Origin: Pleurodeles waltl
Lineage: Eukaryota > Chordata > Amphibia > Caudata > Salamandridae
Direction: 5' to 3'
Assembly: GCF_031143425.1 (NCBI RefSeq)
Contig: NC_090442.1
Coordinates: 426,019,776 to 426,083,775, forward strand
Length of the DNA stretch: 64,000 bases
Part shown: piece after piece, positions 1 to 10,074 of the stretch
Layout of the letters: every line of letters begins with the position of its first letter
How positions within the stretch are numbered: position 1 is the first letter of the stretch
Made by a program: the position numbers and the translations under genes
Notes under the pieces: model-generated
What the model was told of the DNA's origin: nothing
Seen by the model: only the letters and a program-made list of their open reading frames with translations
The model's database searches: none

Positions 1-548
1 GTGAGTGAAAGCTGTTCATTGAATTGCGTTTTCGAAACATTGTAGTTTCCAAAGCATTCTCTCGTACATAGACTTTAATATCAAAACATTCTATTTCAGA
101 TTTACTGGTTTTATGTGTGAACTGGAGACCAATTTCAATATTGTTCAGAATGGTAAAAAAGTTTTGAAATTCAAATTCAGTTTCATGCCAGATAATAAAC
201 AGATCATCTATGTCCATGGGACACAATACCACTTTGTCCAAGTACTGGTCGCTCTCCTCTGTCCAAGCTACTTCCTTCTCCCACAAACCCATGGTGAGAT
301 TGACGTAGCTTGAAGAGAAGGAAACTCCCATCGCTGTCCCCTGTGTCTGTAGAAATTGATCGAACAAAAAGATGTTATTGGTTAGGCATGTCTTAATCAT
401 AGATAACAACAACCTTGAGTGCATGTAGGCCCACGCCATGTCTGATTGAAGTATATAAAGATCCCACATCTACTGTGATCAGTAGTTATTCACTCTGCCA
501 TGTAATATTTGTCAGGATTCTCAAAAGGTTGCCAGTATCTTTCACATA
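1..548 (-). pseudogene. Penelope-like element, reverse transcriptase fragment (decayed)
   Basis: Read on the minus strand, this piece encodes the core of a Penelope-like (PLE) reverse transcriptase. From right to left I see a DVGSLYTSI block (PLE consensus-like DVESLYTSIPH), a GTAMGVSFSSSYVNL block, and the catalytic box MDIDDLFIIW at about 190-221 with both aspartates kept, followed by a block ending in FDIKV. The family copies its RNA into DNA at nicked or telomeric ends. The copy is dead: stops and at least one frameshift separate the blocks, and the left end runs off the window. No GIY-YIG endonuclease is visible because that part would lie beyond position 1. The assignment rests on motif order recognised by eye. 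Confidence 0.75.
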
Positions 549-1205
549 GGAACTATGGGGCATATTTAAAAGGCCCTAGCGCCAACAGAGCGTCACTTTT
601 CGTGGCGCTCCAGTGGCTCTAAGCACTGCTCCATTTTTACAAGGAAGTGTGACACCTCTTTTGTGTGGTATTATGCCTCCTTGTAAATATGAGCCCCTCC
701 AATGCAGTTTTCTGCGTCAGAAGGGCGTGCAATGGGAGTTGCTGTGGGGGTTCCACTGCAACACCCATTTCTTTTGCCGCTGCCTCAGATTTACGAGTTG
801 TCGTAAACCTGAGGCAGCGGCAAAAACTAGCACCACCCCAGGGGTGGCGTTAGCATGGCAAAACGAGGAGGAATGCTTTTATTCCTCCTCGTTTTTTGCT
901 TTTTCTATGTGTGCAGCATTCTGCAGCACACTTAGAAGAAGCAAAATGCAATGGATGATTATTTACGTGTAGGAAGGGACACCTTTCTGCACATAAACAA
1001 TCTATCCCCTCAACGCAGACACCCTTGCACTATGGTCCAAGGATGCCTGCATTGGTGCTAGGCCGATTAGTTCAGCGCCAGCGCAGGGAGAAACGCAGGG
1101 TTGCACTGTATTCCTCTCAATACAGTGCACCCCTGCGTTTCAAAAGTGGCACAGTGCGGCGCTGCTATTTTTGGCATAGCACCGCTCTATCTAGCCTGTT
1201 CTCCA
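549..1205 (+). mobile_element. Foldback MITE, family A, copy 1
   Basis: A non-coding element with several internal inverted repeats, such as the mirrored arms around 770-815 and 1090-1130. It starts with GGGGCATATTTAAAAGGCCC and contains the family hallmark of a short stem near 965-1010 (aggaagggacacc). Related copies lie at 5833-6364 and, split in two, at 7480-7616 plus 19109-19594. It separates two Penelope-like fragments and may have inserted into them. The right end is not sharply defined. Confidence 0.6.
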
Positions 1206-1239
1206 TGGCTTGTCCTACCTTTTTACTTTCCTCTTATTC

Positions 1240-1530
1240 TGTAATTTTGGCGATTAGTTCTTCCACCTTCTTTCTTTCCTAATGTAATTCTTCAATGTCC
1301 AACTTTGCATTCTTAATTATAATCAGAATCATATTTTTGTAACATTGCATACTGTTCTTTCCCTATTCATGTAGCATTTCAGGTCTTGTATTAAGATGGT
1401 TGGGTACGGTAAAGATCCTCAGGCCCTGAGGGACTCTGCCTAATTCAATATATTTTTCCAGTGTTATCACTTCCCAACTTTTCGTGATTTCTTTCATTAG
1501 CTCTTTTTTGTTGAATATATGTGCCTGTTT
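1240..1530 (-). pseudogene. Penelope-like element, N-terminal ORF fragment
   Basis: On the minus strand this region reads KSWEVITLEKYIELGRVPQG followed by LRIF, which resembles the block (TLxxYIxxxRIPRGLRI) found ahead of the reverse transcriptase in amphibian PLEs. A charged helical stretch follows, with at least two stops. It lies on the correct side of, and in the same orientation as, the reverse transcriptase fragment at 1-548. The two are probably one element interrupted by the MITE at 549-1205 and by deletion. No catalytic residue is present here, so the call rests on similarity plus context. Confidence 0.5.
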
Positions 1531-2029
1531 CCCAAGTTCATATAAGTTCCAATTGTAATCCCTTCACTATTACCAAAGATAGAATACTGAAATGATTTCT
1601 ATAGACAGTTGTTTACCTTTAAGCAGTTTTTGTTGTGTCTATTAATGTACAATATTCCTAGTTTTTCGTTTGGAACCAACTTGACTTTTCCCTCTGCTTA
1701 AAATTTGCAATTCGTTTTTCCAGTGTTGTTGAAATAATTGTTTATATTATTTTTCTAGACGATTTACACAATTTGTTTTACAGAGCTGTGTTCATCAATT
1801 TCACTCCTCTGTGTTTATTGCTTTTTTAGGCACCTTACACGATTTGTTTTGCAGAGCTAAGTTCATCAGTTTCACTCTGCTGTTCATTCAAGCGCTTGTT
1901 ACACAGAAACATGTTAACTCTAATTGTTTGTAGATATCATTTATTGCTTGGTTTACTGTTACTACTGTTACTAGATAGTTGTCTTTCACGTTTTTCTGAA
2001 CAATTTCATTATTTATTTATCAGAGCTAA
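1531..2029. other. AT-rich stretch with short tandem duplications
   Basis: No gene seen. A ~65-bp unit is repeated imperfectly: acgatttacacaatttg through the aagttcatcagtttcactc-type ending occurs at about 1758-1815 and again at 1825-1885. A weaker third copy lies near 1985-2025. It may be the 5' region of the Penelope-like element, whose flanking repeats are often tandem, but that is inference. Confidence 0.3.
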
Positions 2030-2225
2030 GGGCCAGATGTACGAAGCCGTTTGCATGGTGCAAACTGCGAAAATCGCAGTTTGCGCCATGCAAACGGCCT
2101 AACACGATGCTCATTCACAAATTTCGAGTCGGTACCGACTCGCATCGCAATTCAGAATTCAATTCAAAGCAACTCGCAGTTACCACCAGTGTCACACTGG
2201 TGGTAACACATTCGCAAAACGGACC
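2030..2225 (+). mobile_element. MITE family B, 5' fragment
   Basis: Begins GGGCCAGATGTACGAAGC, the terminal sequence of the full-length family-B MITE at 10075-10698. It continues with a long hairpin (arms about 2053-2098) and CGAGTCGG-type palindromes. The 3' half is missing. It is followed at about 2280-2425 by a fragment resembling the middle of MITE family A (ctctttctacatgt and gtgcaggaagg motifs). Confidence 0.6.
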
Positions 2226-2436
2226 CATGGATTTTGGTGCATTCTCAGATTGTTTAAGAATAGCAAACCTTGAGATTCATTAAAATGCTAGTGTAATGAG
2301 AGAAATATGTTTATTTCTTCTCCTTTTTTCCTCTTTCTACATGTACTGCATTATGCAGTGCATATAGAAAGAGAAATAACCCTCAGAGGATTGCTTTTGT
2401 GCAGGAAGGAGTCCCTTGCTGAAAAAAAAAATCCTA

Positions 2437-3097
2437 GCTGTAATGCAGGCACCCTCTGACTTCCAAGCAAACCACAGCAGAGAGACCATCCTGATTGCTG
2501 CCATGGATATCTATACGCTACGCAATAGAAGTGAATTTGCAGCCCTTATCTTTTGTGACCTCTCCACTGCCTTCAACACTGTTTCCCACCACCCGCTCAT
2601 CAAGAGACTACACCAGATCGGAATACAGGGAGACACACTGAGATGGATTGCTTCATTCCTCACGGGACGCATGCTGAAAGTCTGCCTCTCCCTTTCACCT
2701 TGGAACACATGAATACCATCTTCGGTGTCCCTCAAGACACATTTACCAGCCCCCTTCTCTTCAACACCTATATGACACCTCGTGCTGACACAGTCAGAAT
2801 CCACAATATCAACATAATATCCTATGCCGACAATGCCCAGCTCATTGTAGCACTCTCAGCAGACCCCACCACAACCAAGACCAACTTCCACAACTGCATG
2901 AAGAATGTAGCAGCCTGGATGAAAGACAACTGTCTAAAGTCCAACACAGACAGGGCCGAAGTTCTTATCTTTGGCAAACACACCTCCCCCTGGAATGACA
3001 CCTGGTAGCCTGCAGAACTCTGACCCACTCACTCACCTAAAGAGCATGCCAGCAATCTTGGCATCATGCTGGGCAGCAAACTCACCATGTAATGACT
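2437..3097 (+). pseudogene. L2-like LINE reverse transcriptase fragment
   Basis: The translation follows the L2/CR1-group reverse transcriptase seen complete at 20137-23357. It contains a NHSRETILIAA block (NHSTETALLAA in the other copy), DLSTAFNTVSHH (palm motif A), a degraded GVPQ block, and the catalytic box ISYADNAQL near 2815, where the second catalytic aspartate has become asparagine. It ends with the SDKTE-like thumb region and SPWNDTW. Frame changes and stops make it a dead copy. It breaks off at 3097, where an LTR fragment starts. The 3' end of the same or a similar LINE resumes at 4226. Confidence 0.8.
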
Positions 3098-3377
3098 GCT
3101 GGAAAGTAGATTATTGGTAAGGGCAGGTAGGACCTACACTTAGCAATAGATCACTTACCCCACTAGGTCCAGTTAAGTCTCAATAAATTAATCCAACTCA
3201 ACCCTTGGTAGCTTGGAAATGAGCAGTTAGGCTTAATTTAGGAGAAAGGTGTGTAAAACATTTAAAAATCACAAAATAGTAAATGAGTAAAACACGTCAC
3301 TTTATAAAACCAGATTATTTTTTATCTTTAAAATGACACTAAAACGACAAACATCCAATAAATGTTTTAAAGATTAA
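3098..3377 (-). mobile_element. LTR family B, copy 1, first part
   Basis: Starts TGCTGGAAAGTAGATTATTG. It matches the left end of the LTR at 31275 (ggtaagggcag, acctacacttagcaata, tctcaataaatta, cttggtagcttgg) and the reverse complement of 61060-61373. It continues on the far side of a MITE at 3962-4094, so the MITE is nested within it. The insertion lies in the LINE fragment that ends at 3097. No internal retroviral genes accompany it. Confidence 0.75.
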
Positions 3378-3961
3378 GGCCCTCATTATAACATTGGCGG
3401 TATTGACCGCCTACCCCCTCGGCGACGGCCACCAACATACCGTTGCCATGGCTACCGACCGTCCATGCCATTATGACCCTAGCCGAATTCCATCGATGGA
3501 CATGGCGGCGGATGGCAGTAAGGTGGCGCTGCTGCCAGCAGCAGCACCACGCCAGAAAAACCCCGCCTACTGTATCATGTTCCATGATACAGCCTGGCGG
3601 TGTTTTGCTGGTGGATGCTGCTGCCGGCAGCAGCGCCGCATCCCGCACCCTGCTGGAGGACACCCTGCAAGCAGGTAAGTTGGGTTCTCTGACAGAAGAG
3701 GGGGGGGGTGTGTGCATGTGTGGGGTGTTTGCGAATGCGTGCATGCGGGTGTAGTGTGTGTGTGCATGAGTGGGTCATAATCCTGAGGGTGGGATTGTGA
3801 CGGCCGCCGGGAGCTGTTACAGCCTTGGCGGAAGGAGTGGTACATTGGCAGTTTGGCATGTGCCAAACCACAAATGTCATATTTTGGAGAAGAGTACAGC
3901 CAGTCTTTTGGCAGTACTCTTCTCCAAAATACCGCCGTCCACCAGGGTCGTAACAACAGCC
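3378..3961 (+). mobile_element. MITE family C, inserted in LTR-B, with TAA target duplication
   Basis: The element starts GGCCCTCATTATAACATTGG and ends CCAGGGTCGTAACAACAGCC, so the termini are imperfect inverted repeats. TAA flanks it on both sides (3375-3377 and 3962-3964). A 3-bp TAA duplication is typical of PIF/Harbinger-type elements. It contains a long inverted repeat and a TG-rich microsatellite at about 3700-3775. A related MITE sits at the same LTR position at 60266-61059, while the LTR at 31275 is unoccupied there. Confidence 0.8.
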
Positions 3962-4094
3962 TAAATGTTTTTTAGCGCATAGATATTAAAAGTGCCAAAC
4001 TGTTCACACTCGGCCAGAGCAAAGTCAAAATTTGAGGCTGACCCTGATGGAGCCCTACTCAGCTAAAGTGAGCGGGAGGCCTCGGTCAAAGTTT
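3962..4094 (-). mobile_element. LTR family B, copy 1, second part
   Basis: This resumes LTR-B after the MITE. Its reverse complement (cagaaggtaaaactttgacc, gaggcctcccgct, gggctccatcagggtcagcc) matches 60140-60235, the tandem-repeat portion of the LTR copy at 58855-61373. It ends where a further MITE fragment begins. Confidence 0.65.
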
Positions 4095-4225
4095 TACCTT
4101 CTGACATAGGGCCTATTATGAGTCTAGCGGTCACTAGACCACCAGACTCGATGTGGCGGTCAGGACTACTGCTGCTGTGGCGGTCCGACTGTCACATTAC
4201 AAACCTGGTGGTCACATCGCTAGGA
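4095..4225 (+). mobile_element. MITE fragment with CGGTC-type stems
   Basis: Begins GGGCCTATTATGAGTCTAGC and contains repeated ggcggtc/gaccgcc-like short stems. It resembles a terminal part of a foldback DNA element and has no coding content. Its 3' end passes into LINE sequence without a clear inverted terminus. Confidence 0.45.
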
Positions 4226-4663
4226 TGCCGCAGACTCTGTCGGGATCAGTGACCTGCCGAAACGGACCAACATCACCCAGCACCGGATGGACCTCCACTG
4301 GCTCCCCATACAGAAAATATCAAAATTCAAACTACTGACACATGCCTACAAAGCCCTCCACGACCTAGGACCATCATACTTGAACCACCACCTGAACTTC
4401 CACCAACCAGCTAGAAACATTTGCTCTGCCTCCCTCGCCTGACACTGCACATCTGCCAGAACCACAGCAGAGGCCACACCTTCTCCCACCTCACCATCAA
4501 GTTCTGGAACGCCCTCCCTCTTCACCTTCGATCATCACCCTTGCTGATTGTCTTCAGGAAGAAACTCAAGACTTGGCTCTTCGACTAAAAGCCCAGCAAC
4601 CCATCACCTGGATACACTCACAGGTGATAAGCTGTGCTCTGCAAATAAAGCTTGATTGATTGA
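4226..4663 (+). pseudogene. L2-like LINE 3' end
   Basis: Encodes the C-terminal tail of the LINE protein: DLHWLPIQKISKFKLLTHAY, then KALHDLGPSYL, and finally a degraded SRLGSSTKS block equivalent to LLKTWLFDR of the complete copy. It ends in an AATAAA-containing sequence and a TTGATTGATTGA tail, the expected short-repeat 3' terminus of L2/CR1 elements. Stops interrupt the reading frame. It is probably the downstream end of the fragment at 2437-3097, separated by the LTR and MITE insertions and a deletion of the intervening thumb region. Confidence 0.75.
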
Positions 4664-5832
4664 GCACTAGGCTGGAGTCAGTGCGCCAGCACAGAGAGAG
4701 TGCAGGAACATGCTATGTCTTAGTAGATGCGGCGCATTCCTGCCCTCTCCCTGTCACACTACGTAGCACAGCATGTCTTGCTGCTTTCCATGGCTTGTTA
4801 GTAAATCTGTGCCCAATTATTTTGCAGAGTCCGTCTTATTTTGATTGTGTAAGTACTCCATAATTAGGGAAACACACACTCTAAGAAAGTGTAAAACAGT
4901 ATTTGCCATGCTTTATAGTGTTGCTGTGTTTGCTGTTTCACAAAGAAAAAGGTAAGGTGTGCTTTTAATTTTGTAATGAGGTGCGGGGTTCACAAAAATG
5001 CATGGTCCGAGGATAAACAGCTCTTGATGCCATCCCCTTGTGATGGCTTTGTTCACACACAGCACAAGAATTCTACTCCACACATTACCTATAACCACCA
5101 TATATAGTCTGACCTCTACCAAAATGTACACTACTATACAGTTTCTACCAAATCACAAACTTAGGGGATTCCTCAGATTCTGTCCACTCCAAACATCAAT
5201 AGGCAATCATGAAACACACATAGATATAGAACCAGGGAAAAACCTTGGTATACTTAGTCATGCTTTCACCCATCCATCCAACCATTGACCATTCTCACCC
5301 ACTCACATTATCACACAATCACATACAAACTTGAGAATCAATCAAGGACAGCTTCATTTAAGACATTGGCCAGTTTTATTGGCTTTGCCAAGGCTTATTT
5401 CCAAATCAGAGTCAATAAGAAAGGCCTACTAGGGCCTCTTCTGAAGGTTGATGAATGTAGTGTACCTTTGTTGTTATTGTTTCATTGCACATTTCGGTTC
5501 TAATTGGATGTTTCACTGAGTGTGCATCTACCTCTCAAAGAAGGCTGTGACCACTACACCATCCTTATGAAAATGAACCTGAATATATTTCACGTCTTAC
5601 ATCGGTAAACTATTGTGAAATAAATCATAGCCCGGTGATTGTGCTCGTACAGTACATTAAAAAAAAGCAATATAGGTCACTCGCTTTCCTCGTGTAGTTC
5701 ACAATCTTCTTAACATACTTTGACTTCATAAAAATGCTTTTAAATTTGCAAAAGTACCACCATACAGTCACTATATTTTGCCTCCATATGTATTTCTGTT
5801 GAATGTGACGGGCCACCATTTCATTTGAGAAC
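4664..5832. other. Intron sequence; possible MITE-A remnant at the left
   Basis: The first ~150 bases (gcactaggctggagtcagtg, then gcggcgcattcctgcc) weakly resemble the right part of MITE family A at 6260-6330. From about 4816 to 5832 I see only AT-rich, non-coding sequence and no CD36-like exon or recognised repeat. Confidence 0.35.
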
Positions 5833-6364
5833 TATGGGCCTCATTTTATGAGGCCCTAGCGCACACTGAGGCACCGGACCATCATTTTTTTGGCATTCCG
5901 GTTGTGCAGTGTGCCGGCCCATATTTACAAGGCCATGCAAACCTTGCATGGCTTTTCACAGGCTTGTAAATATGGACCCCATTCATGCATAACGCTTCAT
6001 GAAAGGGGTGTTCCATGACAGAATCTGATGCATTCCCAGATTTACAAGTCTGGGAATGCGTCAGATTCCTACGCTGTGATGTTAAAGTGACGCAACAGAG
6101 AGAAATAACATTATTTCTCCCCATTTTTTCCTCTTTCTATGTGTGCCGCATTCTGCAGTGTGCTGCATTTTGTTTATGTGCTGGAAGGGACTGTTTATGT
6201 GCAGGAAGGTGTCCCTTCCTGCACATAAACTATCACCCCTGTAACTCCGGCACCATTGCACTATGTGATATGGCACATTCCTGCCCTTTTCTTTTGGCAC
6301 AAGGCAGCACAGCAAAAAAGCTTGTGGCGCTGCCATGTGCCATAATTTAGTAAAAGAGGCCCTA
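5833..6364 (+). mobile_element. Foldback MITE, family A, copy 2
   Basis: Starts ATGGGCCTCATTTTATGAGG and ends AGTAAAAGAGGCCCTAT, giving imperfect inverted termini (GGGCCTC...TTTTA). Internal stems at 6020-6070 (ccagatttacaagtctggg) and 6190-6235 (ggaaggtgtcccttcc) match copies at 549 and 19109. It ends only ~130 bp before the CD36 exon at 6497. Confidence 0.7.
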
Positions 6365-6496
6365 TGTGTTATCTTCTTCATTGCTTTTACGTGCAGCAAA
6401 GTGCAGTTTTGCAACAATAAAAATCATTGATTTCAATATTATGCATGCAAATATACTAGTATTTTTTGATGGTATTGACAAGCCCATTTTTTTTAG

Positions 6497-6641
6497 CACG
6501 CGTTATCTACCTAAGAAAGACATTACACAAAATGCGGATCATACAGTGTCATATTCACTCCCGCTGGAAGCATACTTCGTCCCTGAGTTGTCAGTGGGCC
6601 CAGAAGATGACAAGGTCACGGTTCTCAACCTTGCTGTTGCG
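6497..6641 (+). CDS. CD36: CD36 internal exon (ectodomain)
   Basis: CD36 is a two-pass cell-surface class B scavenger receptor that binds long-chain fatty acids, oxidised lipoproteins and thrombospondin. The exon follows a T-rich acceptor (ttttttttag) and ends at GCG|gtgagt. The first base completes a split codon; 48 full codons follow and end in phase 0. The peptide begins TRYLPKKDITQ, continues ...HTVSYSLPLEA..., and ends in LSVGPEDDKVTVLNLAVA, very close to the human segment from VRFLAKENVTQ to LSVGTEADNFTVLNLAVA as I recall it. The match is better to CD36 than to SCARB1 or SCARB2. Two human N-glycosylation sequons in this stretch (ENVT and DNFT) read KDIT and DKVT here. The preceding exon should encode the GPYTYR segment, is not visible, and presumably lies left of the window. 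Confidence 0.88.
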
Positions 6642-7479
6642 GTGAGTAAACAATCATATTGTGTAATCAGGAAATCAATGTGGATGACCGCGAAAAACGC
6701 ACACCCGTTAATTTGAAACTAAAATAATCATTGAAAGATAGCCTTTTGAATATCTTATAATATCGTTTGTTGTGTGATAATACTATAAATGTATGGTAGT
6801 GTAATGTGGGCAATTATATTTTAAAAACAAAAGTGAGGTCATCCTCTTGGAGCCTGATTTTGAATAACTTTCAATATATGGAAACGAGCGGAAGTATCTG
6901 AGCTTGGTTATTGCTTTAGGCGAAAACCTATACAATAGTTTACTGTTAAATCATGTCATTATACCATAGTCCGGCAAGCCTTGTATGAAACATTTCTCTC
7001 ATTTCGTTATCATAGTTTTTGTAACATCATTAGCCACTTCTAAAAAGCAGATGACAGGTGCTCAACTGTACAAATGTGTTACACTTGAGTTGTGATATCA
7101 TAATGGTCTTGCAGAGCCAGCAGTCAAGGTGAAGGGAAGTTAGAGAGCATCACTGCAGTGTAGTTCAAATTATTCAAATGAGATCAGGCTTTTCCTTCTT
7201 ATGATCCTTCTTTTCTAAAATAAACAGTGATCAGAAGAACGTAGATAGGTTTGGGAATATATTAATCGTTTGCATCCAGAGTTCGTTACAGGAATGAAGG
7301 AAAGACTTTCCCTGGATGTCACCACGCATACCAAGCTACAACCTTTTTAATCTGACAAATAGTAATGTGGATGTGTTATTTTTTCCGATAATGTATTATG
7401 TATTTGATTTTGCACTACAAATTCAACCTGTAATTTTCATGTCAGCAACCATAATATATCTCTTTTATATGAAGGATTT
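6642..7479 (+). other. Start of the 46.6-kb CD36 intron
   Basis: Begins with a consensus donor, gtgagt. The stretch is AT-rich and non-coding. A short segment at about 7085-7140 (gagccagcagtcaaggtgaag) resembles 51965-51995 (gagccagtagccgaggtgaa), so both may belong to one old dispersed repeat. No other element was recognised. Confidence 0.6.
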
Positions 7480-7616
7480 ACAAAAAAGTGGCTCAGCAAA
7501 ACAATTTGCAGTGCCACGCTGCTCCATTTTTTAAATGCAAAAATACATCACACCCCTGTGTTTCCCCCTGCGCCGGTGCTAAATTTATCTGCCAGCGCCA
7601 ACTCATGCATCCTAGC
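7480..7616 (-). mobile_element. MITE family A, copy 3, left part (split by the provirus)
   Basis: Reverse complement of the right end of family A (ggcgctggcag, ggcgcagggggaaac). The other part is at 19109-19594. AAGGATTT occurs immediately outside both parts (7472-7479 and 19595-19602), consistent with an 8-bp hAT-type target duplication. CTAGC at 7612-7616 is the duplicated target of the LTR element inserted here. Confidence 0.75.
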
Positions 7617-9836
7617 TGTTAGAAATTGGGTTACCCCCTGTCCAAGCAAGGACCCTCAATCTAGTCAGGGTAAAGGAGAATCACCCTCAGTTAACCCCTG
7701 CTTACCCCCTTTGAGGCTTGGCATGAGCAGGCAGGCTTAATTTCAGAAGAAATGTGTAAAGTATTTGTACCAACACACACAATAACCAGGTGAACCCACC
7801 ACAAAAGGACACAACACAGGTTTAGAAAAATAAAAAATATTTATCTAAACAAAACAAGACCAAAATGACAAAAATGCAACATACACAAGTCAAGTTATGA
7901 ATTTAAAATGCAAAAGGGTCTAAAATCCTTTAGAAAACAGTGATGAACGTTGTTAGCATACAAAAGTACCTGGGTAGCATCAAAATAATGCCGCACGGGC
8001 GAGTGTGCATCGGAAAATGCCAGCGATGTGTCGATTTCACACTCACAAGCAACAGAGCGCATTGTTCCTCCTTCAGTTGGCTCGTCGTGCGTTGTTTCTT
8101 TTCTCCCGCAAGAGAGCGCTGCGTCAATATGGATGGGCACCTCGGGTCAGGGAAGGCTTTGCATTAATGTTCTGCATCCAGCTATGTTGAATTGAAAACT
8201 GGTCACACGGTGTCAAGAAACCACTCTGCGTGGGGGCTTGCATCGTTAACAGCAGCAGCTGTGGATGTTGAGTGTTGTTTCTCCAGCCACATTACGTTGA
8301 TCTTCTAGCCACCATGCAGGTGGAGTGTCGACGTTAGCCACGAGGCCGATGGCGCGTCGTGTTTCGGCCTTACAGCAGATGGTGCATCAAAAGTTTCCCC
8401 GCACGGCTGTCTTTGCATGGGTTTCTGTGCTTTTCCACCAGCTGCACATTTCAAGGGCCCAGAGACAGGTTAGGGCACCAATTGGCAGGCAGGACTCTCA
8501 GCAGAAAGCCCAAGTGCTGGCAGAGAAAAGTCATTGATGTCCCTGATACTCCAATAACATGAGGCAAGCTCAGTTCAAGCCCCTGGAGATTTTTCACCAG
8601 TGGGAAGTCACACAAAAGTCAATCTTTGTCCTCTGTCACACAGAAGCAGCTACTGCAGTCCAACCTAGCAAAACGGTCACAGGCAAAGGGGCAGTACGCC
8701 TCCTCCAGCTTCCAGATCTTCTCCTTGGCAGAGGTTCCTCTTGGCTCCAGAAGTAATTTGATTTTCAGGTGGTTTTGGGTGCTCTTCTTATACCCTTTTC
8801 TGCCTTTGAAGTAGGCCTACTTCAAAGGGAAGTCTATGTTGTTTTCAAGATCCTGCCTTGCCCAGACCAGGCCCTAGAAACACGCCAGGGGGCTGAAGAA
8901 TGCATTGTGTGAGGGCAGGCACAGCCCTTTCAGGTGTAAGCGACCACTCCACCCCTCCCCCCAGCCCAGATGGATATGCAGGCTACACCCCAGCTCCCTT
9001 TGTGTCACTGTCTATAGGAGAAGTGCAAAAAAGCCCAACTGTCAAACTGACCCAGACAGGGAATCCACAAACAAGCAAAGAATGGTTTAAGCAAGAAAAT
9101 GCCTATTTTCTAAAAGTGGCATTTTCAAACACACAATCTAAGAACCAACTTCACTAAAAGATGTATTTTTAACTTGTGAGTTCAGAGACCCCAAACTCCA
9201 TATGTCTATCTGCTCCCAAAGGGATTCTGCACTTTAATCATATTTAAGGGCAGCCCCCATGTTAACCTATGAGAGAGATAGGCCTTGCAACAGTGAAAAA
9301 CTAATTTGACAGTATTTCACTGTCAGGACATGTAAAAACCATAAGTTCATGTCCCACCTTTAACATACACTGCACCCTGCCCATAGAGCTACCTAGGGCC
9401 TATCTTAGGGGGGCCTTACATGTATAAAAAGGGAAGGTTTAGGCCTGGCAAGTGGGTACACTTGTCAAGTCAAATTGGCAGTTTAAAACTGCACTCACAG
9501 ACCCTGCAGTGGCAGGTCTGAACCATGTTTACGGGGCTACTAATGTGGGTGGCACAACCAGTGCTGCAGGCCCACTTGTAGCATTTGATTTACATGCCCT
9601 GGGAACTTCTAGTGCACTTTACTAGGGACTTACTGGTAAATCAAATATGCCAATCATGGATAGACAATGTACACATACAATTTATACAGGGAACACTTAT
9701 ACCTTAGCACTGGTCAGCAGTGGTAAAGTGTCCAGAGCAAGCAAAACAGCAAACACAGAGTCCAGCACACATCAACAACCTGGGAAACAGAGGCAAAAAG
9801 TTAGGGGAGACCACACCAAGGATGCCAAGTCTAACA
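7617..9836 (-). mobile_element. LTR of Gmr1-like Ty3/Gypsy element (left LTR, 3' on its own strand)
   Basis: A 2.2-kb LTR running on the minus strand. In text orientation it starts TGTTAGAAATTGGGTTACCC and ends GCCAAGTCTAACA, giving the TG...CA termini of retroviral-type LTRs. It is collinear with the LTR at 16851-19108, sharing blocks such as ccccctgtccaagcaagg, ggcagtatttcactgtcagg-type sequence, and gctactaatgtgggtggcac. The left outer flank is CTAGC, matching the right outer flank of the other LTR. The inner edge has no polypurine tract: it abuts a 34-bp plus-strand LTR end instead, which is abnormal. Confidence 0.85.
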
Positions 9837-10074
9837 ATGACCTGGACTGAGTCTTGACCCCATTTCTAACATTGGTGATCAGCGGTTGGGATTGGACTTG
9901 TATTTGTACTTGACATACAGTGATTAAGTGTACACTACTGTTTTGAGTTCAGACCACTACGTGACCACATGCTACTTGTCTTGTGAGTTTTTCTTTTTCT
10001 ATGTGGGACTAGTTTTGTTCTACTTTTGTGGCTGATCCCTTGATTGACTTTTCTTGATCTTCATTGGGAACTTG
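9837..10074 (+). other. Partial plus-strand LTR end and primer-binding region of the inverted Gmr1-like block
   Basis: About 34 bases ending GACCCCATTTCTAACA are an LTR 3' terminus in plus orientation, followed by TTGGTGATCAG. The same junction occurs in reverse at about 16840-16875 in the right-hand element, where LTR end and primer-binding side also meet at TTGGTGATCAG. The leader (ggattggacttgtatttgta, acatacagtgattaagtgta) continues to the MITE at 10075. This marks the 5' start of a plus-strand element copy that lacks the rest of its LTR. Confidence 0.75.

Noticed and set aside
1..6. gtgagt at the very first base, looking like a splice donor
   Set aside because: It lies in Penelope-like RT sequence on the other strand; no exon can be seen before it.
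3367..3956. Overlapping open frames on both strands in the MITE at 3.4-3.9 kb
   Set aside because: They arise from the hairpin and TG-rich tract of a non-coding MITE; no shared protein in the second copy.
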